DNA from: Pseudomonadota bacterium
GTDB taxonomy: Bacteria; Pseudomonadota; Gammaproteobacteria; Xanthomonadales; Xanthomonadaceae
DNA: 14,566 nucleotides
Reading direction: 5' to 3'
NCBI GenBank assembly: GCA_023439425.1
Contig: JAEXNZ010000560.1
Span: 1-14,566, forward strand
Numbering within the stretch: the first letter of the stretch is position 1; each line of letters opens with the position of its first letter. A program made the position numbers and the translations under genes. Shown here piece by piece: positions 1-7,462 of the stretch. The notes beneath the pieces were generated by a model. That model was not told the origin of the DNA. It saw only the letters and a program-made list of their open reading frames with translations, and did no database searches.

Positions 1-1739
1 TTGCCGTTGAGCTGGATGTCGTTGACCGTGTAGGTGAACGCCGCTGCGTTCAGGCGCAGACGGTTGTCCCACAGGCTGCTCTTGACGCCCGCTTCCCACG
101 ACAGAATCGTTTCCGAATCAGCGGTGGTGAAGTCGGCGTTGAACACGGCCGAGCGGCCCTGGATGGTCGGGCCACGGAAGCCACGGGCGACCTTGGCGTA
201 CACGCTCACCTGCGGATTGAACGCGTACATCGCGCTCACGTCGCAGCTGGGGGTGGTGTCGGCCATTTCCACATCGGTGCGGCCACGGTAGGTCACCACG
301 CCGGCGGCGGTGTCGGCGGTCTTCAGCAGACGGGTGCGCTTCTCGTCGCGGGTCTGGCGCAGCCCGGCGGTCAGGGTGAACTTGTCGGTCACGTCATAGC
401 TGACCTGGCCGAAGCCGGCCCACGAGGTGTTGGTGTTGCGCAGGCGCACCCAGTTGTTCGGGTTACGGGCGGTGCCCTGCAGGAACCAGGCGCGCTGGTA
501 GAAGTCGGTGGTATCGCGGCCGTCGAAGTAGAACGCGCCGACCTGCCACTTCAGGCGGTTGCTGTCGGCGTTGGCCAGGCGGATTTCCTGGGTCCACTGG
601 TCGAGGTCACGGATCTGGCCCATCGACTGGCCGAAGCCGTTCGGCACGCCGTTGACCGGGAAGTCCGCCGCAGCGCCGCCGTCGGTGTCGCCACGGCTGT
701 AGCCGGAGGTGGTATCGTAGGCGGTGATCGAGGTCAGCGAGACGTTGCCGAAGTCGTACACAGCCTTCACCGAACCGCCGTAGGTCTTGTACGCCTGCGG
801 GTTGTTGTCGGCTTCGTCATAGGCCACCGAATCGCGCGGCGCGTCGGTCTTGTTCGAACCGCGGGTCAGTGCACCGCGCAGGAACAGGGTCGAGGTGCCT
901 TCGTAGTCACGCGCATGCGCCGACGCCAGCAGCGAGAAGTTGTCGCTGGGCTGCAGCAGCAGCTGGGCGCGCACGTTGCGGTCGTCGAAGCCGCCCATGG
1001 TGTTCTTGCGCGGGCTCTCCGTGCCATCGGCGCTGGGGCCGCTGTAGGTGTTGTCCACGTAGTCGTCGCGGTGCTGGTACAGCGCCGACACGCGGAACGA
1101 GGCGATGTCGTTGATCGGGCCGCCGAAGCCGCCGTCCACCGCCACGCTGCCGTAGCTGCCGTAGCTGGCCTGCACGCGGCCGCTGTAGTCCTGGCTGGGC
1201 TTGATGGTGTCGAACTTGACAATGCCGGCGGTGGTGTTGCGGCCGAACAGCGTGCCCTGCGGGCCACGCAGCACTTCAATCTGGTCCACGTCGTAGACCG
1301 GGTTGGACTTCAGCACCACGTGTTCCAGCACCACGTCGTCCTGGATGATCGACACCGGCTGCGAGGCACCCAGGTAGAAGTCGATGTTGCCCAGGCCACG
1401 GATATAGAAGCGCGGGAAGATGCGACCGGTGGTGGTTTCGGCATAGAAGCTGGGCACCTTGCCGGACAGCGCCAACAGGGTGTCGTCGCCGCCGGCGGTG
1501 AAGTCGCGGATCTTCTCGCCCTGGACCACGCCCACGGAAACCGGCACTTCCTGCAGGTTGCGTTCGCGGTGGTCGGCGGTCACGGTGATCGCGTCCAGCG
1601 ACGTGGGGGTGGCGTCCTGCGCCAGAGCGGTGCCGCTCAGGCCCAAAAGCGTGGTGCAGGCCAGCGCCAGCGCGTGCGGGCGCGGCGAACGGGTCATGCG
1701 GAAAGAGGCAATACGGGAGTTGTTGCGATGGGCAGACAT
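1..1739 (-). CDS. TonB-dependent outer-membrane receptor, partial (C-terminus outside window)
   Basis: About 579 codons are open from the ATG at 1739 to the window edge, so the C-terminal end of the barrel is missing. Residues 1-40 form a Sec signal peptide with a long basic n-region and a cut after ALA before QDA. A TonB-box-like stretch (DAITVTA) follows at about 49-55. The plug domain follows, with the family hallmark VDQIEVLRGPQGTLFGRNTT at about 151-170. The rest shows alternating aromatic barrel strands. Such receptors import siderophores, cobalamin or sugar oligomers across the outer membrane using TonB energy; the substrate cannot be read from the sequence. The start has only a weak GAGA ribosome site; a second ATG at codon 15 has none. 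The leader carries a REP pair (1763-1862), and a -10-like CATAAT lies beyond it at 1906-1901, but with no convincing -35. No co-transcribed partner is visible. Confidence 0.9.
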   Translation of the reverse strand, partial: MSAHRNNSRIASFRMTRSPRPHALALACTTLLGLSGTALAQDATPTSLDAITVTADHRERNLQEVPVSVGVVQGEKIRDFTAGGDDTLLALSGKVPSFYAETTTGRIFPRFYIRGLGNIDFYLGASQPVSIIQDDVVLEHVVLKSNPVYDVDQIEVLRGPQGTLFGRNTTAGIVKFDTIKPSQDYSGRVQASYGSYGSVAVDGGFGGPINDIASFRVSALYQHRDDYVDNTYSGPSADGTESPRKNTMGGFDDRNVRAQLLLQPSDNFSLLASAHARDYEGTSTLFLRGALTRGSNKTDAPRDSVAYDEADNNPQAYKTYGGSVKAVYDFGNVSLTSITAYDTTSGYSRGDTDGGAAADFPVNGVPNGFGQSMGQIRDLDQWTQEIRLANADSNRLKWQVGAFYFDGRDTTDFYQRAWFLQGTARNPNNWVRLRNTNTSWAGFGQVSYDVTDKFTLTAGLRQTRDEKRTRLLKTADTAAGVVTYRGRTDVEMADTTPSCDVSAMYAFNPQVSVYAKVARGFRGPTIQGRSAVFNADFTTADSETILSWEAGVKSSLWDNRLRLNAAAFTYTVNDIQLNG

Positions 1740-1762
1740 GAAGGTCTCGGTCAGTGAACGGC

Positions 1763-1862
1763 GTAGAGCCGGGCTTGCCCGGCTGCACGTTGCGGCATCA
1801 TGGAAAGGGGATGTTGCAGTCTGGTTTCAGGGCGTTGCGGGGGACGGCCTTCCGTCCTCTAC
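1763..1862. repeat. Head-out pair of GTAG REP hairpins in the TonB receptor leader
   Basis: GTAG at 1763-1766 is followed by the hairpin AGCCGGGC/GCCCGGCT (1767-1784). CTAC at 1859-1862 (GTAG on the minus strand) is preceded by the hairpin GGACGG/CCGTCC (1842-1857). The two heads face outward. This is the layout expected of Stenotrophomonas GTAG REPs, which are mobilised by RAYT transposases elsewhere in the genome. The first hairpin ends 28 nt before the receptor start codon and would be in its mRNA if transcription starts upstream. Confidence 0.75.
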
Positions 1863-1980
1863 CCTGATCTGCTGGCTGACGGCCGGGATCAATGGCGCGG
1901 ATTATGCCCGCTCATCGCCCGGACCGGTATGCCCGATCCTGTCCGTTCAAATGTTTCCGACCCATACGACCTTAGATCCG

Positions 1981-2020
1981 GCGGTGGCGGCTGCAGCTCC
2001 CCAACCACAGACGCCACCGC
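1981..2020 (-). terminator. 9-bp inverted repeat after the chemoreceptor gene, possible weak terminator
   Basis: GCGGTGGCG (1981-1989) and CGCCACCGC (2012-2020) are perfect inverted copies separated by 22 nt. They begin 7 nt after the chemoreceptor stop. No U-run follows on the minus strand, so an intrinsic terminator is uncertain. Confidence 0.3.
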
Positions 2021-2026
2021 ACCCGA

Positions 2027-4576
2027 TCAGGCCGCGACGCGCTCCTTGCGCGCGGGCTGCGCGTCGGCCAGGCGGAATTGCCCGACCGATTGCTGCAGCT
2101 CGGACGACTGCGCGTTGAGAGCACGCGCAGCGGCCGAAGCCTCCTCGACGAGGGCAGCGTTCTGCTGGGTCACACCATCCATCTGCACGATGCTCTGGTT
2201 GACCTGCTCGATCCCTGCCGCCTGTTCCTGGCTGGCGTTGGCGATCTCTTCGATCAGCCCACCCAGCTCGCTTACCGAGGCCACCACGCGCTGCAGGGTC
2301 TGCCCCGCCTGGCTGGCCAGTTCATTGCCGTCGGCCACCTGGGCCACCGAGGCCTCGATCAGCCCCTTGATTTCCTTGGCCGCGCTGGCCGAACGCTGCG
2401 CCAGTGCGCGCACTTCCGAGGCCACCACTGCAAAGCCGCGGCCTTCTTCGCCGGCACGCGCCGCTTCCACCGCTGCGTTCAGGGCCAGGATGTTGGTCTG
2501 GAAGGCAATGCCGTCGATCACCGCGGTGATGTCGGCAATGCGGTGCGAGGACGCCTCGATGCCGGCCATGGTCTGCACCACCTGCGCCACTGCGGCACCG
2601 CCCTGTGCGGCCACGTCCGAGGCTTCCGACGCCAGACGGTCGGCACGGCGGGCATGGTCGGCGTTCTGCTTCACCGCGCTGGTCAGCTCTTCCAGCGATG
2701 CGGCCGATTCTTCCAGGCTGGCGGCCTGCTGTTCTGTACGGCGCGACAGATCATCGTTGCCGGCCGCGATCTCGGCCGAGGCCGTGGCCACCGACACCGC
2801 CGCCTGCTGGATGCCGCCGACAATGCGGGTCAGCTGCGCGACGGTGGCGTTGGCGTCGTCACGCATGGTGGCGAACACGCCCTGGAACTGGCCTTCGATG
2901 CGGCCGCGCAGGTCGCCCTCGGCCAGCGCCCGCAGCAGGCCCGACAGCGCGGCCAGGTTGCGGTCGGCGGTGATCATCAGGGTGTTCAGGCCCTGCACCA
3001 TTTCCTTGAAATCGTGGCGGTACGCATCGGCATCCCCACGCACGCTGAAGTCGCCAGCAGCTGCCGCGTCCACCAGGCGCTTGATTTCGCCATTGATGTC
3101 CTGCAGGCGACCGCGCACGCCGTTCACGGCTTCGGTGATGCGGGCCTTCTCGCCTGGCAGCGGCTCCATCTTTTCGGTCAGATCGCCATCGGCGTAGCGG
3201 GCAATCAGCGCCACCACGCGCATCTTCACCGCGATGTGGGCGTCCACCAGTTCGTTGGTGCCCTCCACCATGGTGCGGAATTCACCGTCGAAGGCGCTGG
3301 CATCGATGCGATGGCTGATGGTGCCTTCGGCGTGCAGCGCGCTCATTTCATTCTGCGCGGCGATGATCTCACGCAGCTTGTCCTGCATCTGGCGCAGCGC
3401 GGTCATCAGCTGGCCCACTTCATCCTGGCTCTTCACCGTGATGGTGCGGTCCAGGCGGCCGGCGGCGACGTCGCGCGCCACCTGCCCCGCCGCAGCCAGC
3501 GGCACGGTCAGCATGCGACGCACCACCAGCACCAGCGCCACGATGACGGCCAGCAGGCCCAGCCCGGACACCAGCGCGGTCTGCAGCATCAGCTTGTTCA
3601 GCACGGCAGCCAGCACCGAGGTCGGCTCCAGGCCCAGCACGGTCCACTGCCACGGGCCGTAGGTCTGCGCGGTGACGAAGTAGGCCTGTGCCGGTGCGTC
3701 CTTGCTGGGACGCAGGTGCAGCGTGGCTTCCGTGATGGTGCCGGCCAGCAGCGCTTCCAGTTGCGGCTTGTCGGCCTCATCCACCAGCGCCGGCAGCTTC
3801 TCACCTTCACCGTAGCTGGCCGCCATCAAGGTGCCGAAGTCGTCGCCGGCGCGGGTGTTCACGGCCAGGAAGTGGCCTTCCTTGCCCAGCTTGGAATCGC
3901 GCAGGCGGGCCTTCAGGGCGGCCAGGCCATCGGTGTAGTTCTGCCCGATGAAGGCGATCGCGGTCACTTCACCGGCGGCATCCTTCAACGGCATGTAATG
4001 GGTCATGTAGTCCACGCCGAACAGACGCGCCGGGCCGGTGTAGGCCTCGCCCGCGATCATCTTCGGGTAGGCCGGGCTGGCATGGTCCAGCACCGTGCCC
4101 ATGGCGCGGTTGCCTTCGGCGTTGCGCAGCGAAGTGGTGACGCGCACGAAGTCGTCGCCATCACGCACGAACACCGTGGCCACGCCCCCGGTGGCTTCAG
4201 CGAAGCGGTCCACGACGCCTTCCTGCAGGTTGAGGGTGTCCGTGCCCATCAACAAGCGGGGGGTGGCGCGTTCGCCGACGGTGATCGGCTTGGTTGCGTC
4301 AACGGTGATGTCGCCGGCGGGCAGCATCGCGCGGAAGGTGCCGGCCATGCGCTCGGTGCTTTCGCTGAGGCTGCGGTCGTACAGCTCGACCGAATCGCGC
4401 ATCAGGTCGGTGGAGGACTGCAGCCCTGCTTCCACGCGGGTCTGGTAGCTGGTGGCGGCCTGGCGGTAGATCAAAGCGGCCAGGATCACAAAGGCTATGG
4501 TGGTGATCACGCCCATCAGCAGCGCAAGGCGCGCGCCGATGGAGGTTGAGAAAACGGTGGCGGCACGGGTCGTCAT
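2027..4576 (-). CDS. Methyl-accepting chemotaxis protein with periplasmic Cache-type sensor
   Basis: 849 residues. TM1 lies at about 17-37 and a long periplasmic sensor at about 38-327; its FVRDGDDFVRVTTSL and later GEVTAIAFIGQNY segments resemble Cache_3-Cache_2 sensors. TM2 is at about 331-353, followed by a HAMP domain (354-406). Further HAMP-like segments (YADGDLTEKM, about 461; LAEGDLRGRI, about 551) suggest a poly-HAMP linker. The signalling domain contains the conserved hairpin tip EEGRGFAVVASEVRALAQRS at 710-729, which contacts CheA and CheW. Glu/Gln-rich helices on both sides (for example EQQAASLEESAASLEE) are likely methylation regions. The C-terminus (KERVAA) lacks a CheR-docking NWETF-type pentapeptide. 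The ligand is not inferable; the Cache class commonly senses small organic acids or amino acids. A sigma-28 promoter at 4646-4620 places it in the flagellar regulon. Confidence 0.95.
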   Translation of the reverse strand: MTTRAATVFSTSIGARLALLMGVITTIAFVILAALIYRQAATSYQTRVEAGLQSSTDLMRDSVELYDRSLSESTERMAGTFRAMLPAGDITVDATKPITVGERATPRLLMGTDTLNLQEGVVDRFAEATGGVATVFVRDGDDFVRVTTSLRNAEGNRAMGTVLDHASPAYPKMIAGEAYTGPARLFGVDYMTHYMPLKDAAGEVTAIAFIGQNYTDGLAALKARLRDSKLGKEGHFLAVNTRAGDDFGTLMAASYGEGEKLPALVDEADKPQLEALLAGTITEATLHLRPSKDAPAQAYFVTAQTYGPWQWTVLGLEPTSVLAAVLNKLMLQTALVSGLGLLAVIVALVLVVRRMLTVPLAAAGQVARDVAAGRLDRTITVKSQDEVGQLMTALRQMQDKLREIIAAQNEMSALHAEGTISHRIDASAFDGEFRTMVEGTNELVDAHIAVKMRVVALIARYADGDLTEKMEPLPGEKARITEAVNGVRGRLQDINGEIKRLVDAAAAGDFSVRGDADAYRHDFKEMVQGLNTLMITADRNLAALSGLLRALAEGDLRGRIEGQFQGVFATMRDDANATVAQLTRIVGGIQQAAVSVATASAEIAAGNDDLSRRTEQQAASLEESAASLEELTSAVKQNADHARRADRLASEASDVAAQGGAAVAQVVQTMAGIEASSHRIADITAVIDGIAFQTNILALNAAVEAARAGEEGRGFAVVASEVRALAQRSASAAKEIKGLIEASVAQVADGNELASQAGQTLQRVVASVSELGGLIEEIANASQEQAAGIEQVNQSIVQMDGVTQQNAALVEEASAAARALNAQSSELQQSVGQFRLADAQPARKERVAA

Positions 4577-4619
4577 CGTCGGAACTCGAAAAGTGGGTGT
4601 GAGAGATGCGTCACACTTC

Positions 4620-4646
4620 TTATCGGCACCACTTCGGTCCGCTTTA
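4620..4646 (-). promoter_or_regulatory. FliA (sigma-28) promoter of the chemoreceptor gene
   Basis: On the minus strand TAAA (4646-4643), a 15-nt spacer and GCCGATAA (4627-4620) match the FliA consensus TAAA-N15-GCCGATAA at every position. The expected transcript start lies about 35-40 nt before the ATG. This ties the receptor to late flagellar gene expression. Confidence 0.88.
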
Positions 4647-4869
4647 CGTATTTTTCGCCAGAAACTAACGTATAGACGAAAGTTCTATCTGATTGATTTC
4701 ATTGCATTTAGATCGATATGCGTGTTCACAAACCAACGCGATCGTTCATAAAAGTTCGGAAATCACTAAAGATCACACCCGTGCTGCCGCCTCCGGTGCT
4801 CCATCAATAAATTTATGGAAACGTTTTCTCATTTTTGGGGCATCCACCGCCTGCGTCAGCCTGCCGCGC
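4647..4869. other. AT-richer intergenic stretch without a supported gene
   Basis: This gap between the FliA promoter and the tRNA promoter is visibly richer in A and T than the rest of the window, especially 4640-4850. I see no reading frame with a ribosome site and no long inverted repeat. It may hold distal control sites or be old transferred DNA. Confidence 0.5.
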
Positions 4870-4899
4870 TTGGCAGGCGGGCCTTCACAGCGCTACACT
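4870..4899 (+). promoter_or_regulatory. Sigma-70 promoter of tRNA-Ala
   Basis: TTGGCA (4870-4875), an 18-bp spacer and TACACT (4894-4899) precede the tRNA. The predicted start at about 4906 gives a 5' leader of about 34 nt, which RNase P would remove. Confidence 0.65.
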
Positions 4900-4939
4900 C
4901 CAGTCATCGCAAGGCGGTGCCTGCGAAGCAGTACTTCGT

Positions 4940-5015
<76 letters not shown>

Positions 5016-5025
5016 CTATTCAAGC

Positions 5026-5047
5026 AGCCGGGCAAGCCCGGCTCTAC
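5026..5047 (-). repeat. GTAG REP hairpin just after the tRNA
   Basis: AGCCGGGC, AA and GCCCGGCT form a perfect 8-bp hairpin (5026-5043), followed by CTAC (5044-5047), the reverse-strand GTAG head. The hairpin is the same as that of the copy at 1763. It starts 11 nt after the tRNA CCA. Confidence 0.75.
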
Positions 5048-5049
5048 AA

Positions 5050-5084
5050 CAGAACGCCACCTTTGGGTGGCGTTCTGCTTTTGG
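5050..5084 (+). terminator. Rho-independent terminator of tRNA-Ala
   Basis: A perfect 12-bp stem (CAGAACGCCACC, 5050-5061; its complement at 5066-5077) with a TTTG loop is followed by CTTTTGG. It ends the tRNA transcript. Confidence 0.85.
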
Positions 5085-5163
5085 GGATACAGGCGTTGAC
5101 GGCTGCGTCCGGAACGCCTCCTTCGTTCGGTGGTGCTGTCACCCGAAATCTGCGATGCGCGCG

Positions 5164-5272
5164 GGCGTGCACGGCTGGACGCGTTTGCACATTGGTGCAC
5201 GTGGATGCCCCGGATGCACGCCGATGAACGTGGATGCACTGGAATGCACGGGGATACTCATGGATGCACGCC
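5164..5272. repeat. Degenerate tandem array with a 10-bp period
   Basis: About eleven units follow one another, with consensus close to GATGCACGTG. The core GATGCAC or a near variant begins at 5194, 5204, 5213, 5223, 5233, 5243, 5253 and 5263; one unit is 9 bp and the others 10. Units before 5194 are more diverged. The array ends 3 bp before a REP (5276). The period is not a multiple of three and no ribosome site precedes it, so coding is unlikely. Confidence 0.6.
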
Positions 5273-5275
5273 TTG

Positions 5276-5320
5276 GTAGCGTCGGTCGCAAGACGACGGC
5301 CGATAACGGTGATCGGCGCG
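5276..5320 (+). repeat. GTAG REP, long form
   Basis: GTAG (5276-5279) heads a hairpin CGTC-GGTC/GAC-GACG with a GCAA tetraloop. A second hairpin GCCGAT/ATCGGC lies downstream around an AACGGTG loop. Related copies occur at 5774, 7167-7224 and 8339-8381. Confidence 0.7.
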
Positions 5321-5458
5321 TCGAACGCAGCAACCTTGCCGAAGCAGACCGCCAACCCACCATTGCATTACCTGCCCCATCAAGAATGTCTTCGCACTGC
5401 CGATATCGCTCCCGTATCCGAAGGATCGGCCATCGGAGCGCAACACAGGGACCGTGCA

Positions 5459-5746
5459 ATGTACTCATCCGCTTACTTCATCGGCGCGAACCTCGCCGTC
5501 CTGGTCATCGTCGGCCTCGCCCCGATCCTGATCGGCGGATTCAACCCGTTCGGGAAGCGCGCCACTCACAACCGCACGGTGTTTGGCTGGCTCGCCGCAT
5601 TCCTGCTTGGATTCGGCAGTCTGGGCGGCGGCTACTTCCTGATACCGGTGGTGTTCTCGCTACTGATGGTGACCATCGCCTGGTGGCTCAATCGGTCCCG
5701 CCCGGCAACGGAACCTGCCGCCAAGGGCGACACCTCCTCCAAGTAA
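5459..5746 (+). CDS. Small three-helix membrane protein, function unknown
   Basis: 95 residues. I chose the ATG at 5459 because AGGGA lies at a normal distance before it and the upstream in-frame sequence is REP and repeat DNA. Hydrophobic segments lie at about 8-28, 42-57 and 59-77; the loop between the first two is basic (FGKRATHNR) and the C-terminal tail after NRSRP is hydrophilic, ending KGDTSSK. No conserved catalytic motif is visible and I do not recognise the family. REPs flank it on both sides (5276 and 5774). It is transcribed alone, convergent with the hydrolase downstream. A short transport or envelope-stress accessory protein is possible but not supported by more than topology. 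Confidence 0.7.
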   Translation: MYSSAYFIGANLAVLVIVGLAPILIGGFNPFGKRATHNRTVFGWLAAFLLGFGSLGGGYFLIPVVFSLLMVTIAWWLNRSRPATEPAAKGDTSSK

Positions 5747-5773
5747 TCCAGCTGCAAGCGCCACGCCGCTTTG

Positions 5774-5920
5774 GTAGCGTCGGTCGCAAGACGACGACCG
5801 ATAACGGTGGTCGGCACGGCGAACGCATCGCCGCGATCGAAACAGCCGCGAATCCGTCCGGGTGCGCGACGTTAAAGCGGCGATCATTGGTATCGGCCGT
5901 CGTCTATCGACCGACGCTAC
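5774..5920. repeat. Composite element of two inverted GTAG REPs, about 147 bp (copy 1)
   Basis: A forward REP with GTAG at 5774-5777 (GCAA-loop hairpin, then a GATAACGGTG segment) is paired with a reverse REP ending in CTAC at 5917-5920. The heads face outward. The interior carries CGTTAAAGC near the reverse REP. A similar element in the opposite orientation lies at 8237-8381. It fills most of the gap between the membrane protein and the convergent hydrolase gene. Confidence 0.75.
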
Positions 5921-5970
5921 CGAAGCAACGCCAGTGATACGTGTTGCCGAAGGGATCGCAGCGAACCACG

Positions 5971-7086
5971 TTACGGCGCATCCCCCGCCCGCTCAGCAAT
6001 CGGCCTCACCTGCTGCACCAGCGTGAGCAGCGTCTTGCCGGGCTCTTCAATCATCACCTCATGCGCGGACTGCTCGAACCACACCAGCTGCTTGGTCGGT
6101 GCCTGGACCTGCGTGAACCATTCGGCCGCCAGCTCGGAAGACACGTTGTAGTCGTGGCGGCCAAGGAACAGGAACAAGGGCGTCTTCAACTGCTTCACAC
6201 GACTCATGTTCAACGTCAGCACCTCGCTCAACAGGTGCTGCATGGAGAACTCATTGGCTTTCCACACCTTGGCGAGGTCGTCGTCGGTGTACTCCGGTGA
6301 CAGCCTAATGGCGGCGGCCTCGGCACTTCCCCCGGTCCGGTTGTGCACCATGCCGCCATACTCGTTGAGCCACTTGCGCTGCTTGAACAGTTTCTCCAGC
6401 GGCACCGGCGTAGTGCCCTGCGCATATGGAGCCAGCGCCTCAAGCTCGGCCACCGCTTCGGCGTTGCCTGCGGCCTTAGCCTGCTGCAGGGTCCACGCGT
6501 AGCCGCGACGCTCGCTCTCGGGTGCATTGGAAACCTGCCCAATGCCCACATACGCATGCAGCCATTCGGGGCGACGCTGCGCCAACTCCAGGCCCAGATA
6601 GCTGCCCCAGGACTGTCCGACGACAAAAATCTTGTCCTTGCCAAACTCTTTGCGCAGCCAGGCCACCATTTCCTCGGTGTCGGCGATCATGCGCTCGCGG
6701 GTCATGGTCGGTGCCACAGCAGCCGGGTCGTTGGCTGCGTACGTTTTACCCGCACCGCGCTGGTCCCACTGCACTACCGTGAAGTACTCCTCCCAGCCGC
6801 GCTGGAAGTACCAGCTGGTTGGCATCGCCACCCAACCGGGGCCGCCGTGGAGCATCAGCAGTACCGGGTTGCGCCGGTCGTTGCCGCGGATGGAGACCCA
6901 TTGATCGATGCCGCCGATGCTGACCGCTTCCAACCGTTCGATGCCGTTGTCGGCGACTACCTTGCGGATGTCTGCGACGATTTTGGTCGCCTCGGCGCGG
7001 CTGGTGGGGGCTGGTGCCTGGGCGTAGGCGCTGGTGCACACGACCGCTGTCACGGCGAAAACAGCGACAAGAATGGATTTGATCAA
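5971..7086 (-). CDS. Exported alpha/beta hydrolase, proline iminopeptidase-like
   Basis: 371 residues from a TTG start at 7086; an earlier TTG at 7101 would add five residues but has no ribosome site, whereas GAGGGG lies 7-8 nt before the chosen one. Residues 1-23 form a Sec signal peptide (cut near AYA/QA), so the enzyme is probably periplasmic. The oxyanion motif HGGPG (80-84) and WDQRGAGKT are typical of prolyl aminopeptidases (S33). The nucleophile Ser159 lies in GQSWGS, with Asp312 (GRHDYN) and His342 (QSAHEV) completing the triad. A helical cap domain lies between. Classical Pip enzymes are cytoplasmic and about 310-320 residues, so the export signal is unusual and the substrate may be another amide or ester. 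A perfect hairpin (7094-7117) covers the ribosome site. Confidence 0.88.
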   Translation of the reverse strand: MIKSILVAVFAVTAVVCTSAYAQAPAPTSRAEATKIVADIRKVVADNGIERLEAVSIGGIDQWVSIRGNDRRNPVLLMLHGGPGWVAMPTSWYFQRGWEEYFTVVQWDQRGAGKTYAANDPAAVAPTMTRERMIADTEEMVAWLRKEFGKDKIFVVGQSWGSYLGLELAQRRPEWLHAYVGIGQVSNAPESERRGYAWTLQQAKAAGNAEAVAELEALAPYAQGTTPVPLEKLFKQRKWLNEYGGMVHNRTGGSAEAAAIRLSPEYTDDDLAKVWKANEFSMQHLLSEVLTLNMSRVKQLKTPLFLFLGRHDYNVSSELAAEWFTQVQAPTKQLVWFEQSAHEVMIEEPGKTLLTLVQQVRPIAERAGDAP

Positions 7087-7093
7087 CGGACTG

Positions 7094-7117
7094 CCCCTCA
7101 ACAGTATTGTTGAGGGG
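7094..7117 (-). promoter_or_regulatory. Perfect 10-bp hairpin covering the hydrolase ribosome binding site
   Basis: CCCCTCAACA and TGTTGAGGGG are exact inverted copies around GTAT. On the minus-strand mRNA the 3' arm contains GAGGGG, the only good Shine-Dalgarno sequence before the TTG start at 7086. The stem would hide it, or the palindrome could be a protein operator. Confidence 0.6.
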
Positions 7118-7166
7118 ATTGTGGCATGGAGGGGTGATGGCGGGTCAGCGCGTCCCTTGCGGTGAG

Positions 7167-7224
7167 GTAGATGCGTTCGCCGCGCCGATCACCGTCATCG
7201 GCAGTCGTCTGTCGACGACTCTAC
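7167..7224. repeat. GTAG REP unit with a head at both ends
   Basis: The unit starts with GTAG (7167-7170) and ends with CTAC (7221-7224). Inside are the family segments GCCGATCACCG and the GTCGTC/GACGAC hairpin. The CTAC end overlaps the TAG stop codon of the 51-aa gene. Confidence 0.7.
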
Positions 7225-7376
7225 CGGGATGGGTTGCTGGGCGGGCGCTTGGTGTTGGCGTCGTGGATCTGCTGGTCGGTCTGGGCGGGGCGGCTCTTGG
7301 CCACATCGTCCTGCTTGTGGTCCTGCTGGGATTCCTTGACGCCTTCCTGTTTGCCGGGTTGCTTTTCGTTGGTCAT
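7221..7376 (-). CDS. 51-aa hydrophilic, probably disordered small protein
   Basis: The reading frame from ATG 7376 gives 51 residues, very rich in Lys, Gln, Asp and Pro, with no Cys, Trp or Tyr and no hydrophobic segment. It begins MTNEKQPGKQEG and ends PPSNPSR. I do not recognise a family. No strong ribosome site is visible. Its stop TAG (7223-7221) lies inside the GTAG head of the adjacent REP. It begins 82 nt after the end of the 137-aa gene on the same strand, so it may be the last gene of that unit. Composition recalls small stress-related hydrophilic proteins, but that is only an impression. Confidence 0.55.
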   Translation of the reverse strand: MTNEKQPGKQEGVKESQQDHKQDDVAKSRPAQTDQQIHDANTKRPPSNPSR

Positions 7377-7440
7377 GGCCGTGCTGCGTTGGGGGTTGAG
7401 GGCAACGTAGCGAGTGCGGCGTGATGTGGGGGTCATGAGG

Positions 7441-7462
7441 GCCGGCCACCGGCCGGCGCTAC
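7441..7462 (-). repeat. GTAG REP hairpin overlapping a stop codon
   Basis: GCCGGCC/GGCCGGC form an inverted repeat followed by CTAC (7459-7462), the reverse-strand GTAG head. The TAG of the head is the stop codon of the 137-aa gene. Confidence 0.7.

Noticed and set aside
866..1757. Open frames on both strands (for example 915-1757 plus and 1276-1788 minus) inside the TonB receptor gene
   Set aside because: They are out of frame with the receptor, which shows a signal peptide, plug motif and continuous barrel-type sequence.
2078..4549. Very long open frame (823 codons) on the plus strand opposite the chemoreceptor gene
   Set aside because: It is His-, Gln- and Gly-rich with no domain, no ribosome site, and mirrors the codon bias of the well-supported minus-strand gene.
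5164..5272. Short array considered as a CRISPR
   Set aside because: Units are 10 bp, contiguous and degenerate, with no unique spacers and no cas genes.
5155..5937. Plus-strand frame of 260 codons spanning the tandem array and two REPs
   Set aside because: It consists mostly of translated repeat DNA and overlaps the better-supported membrane protein in another frame.
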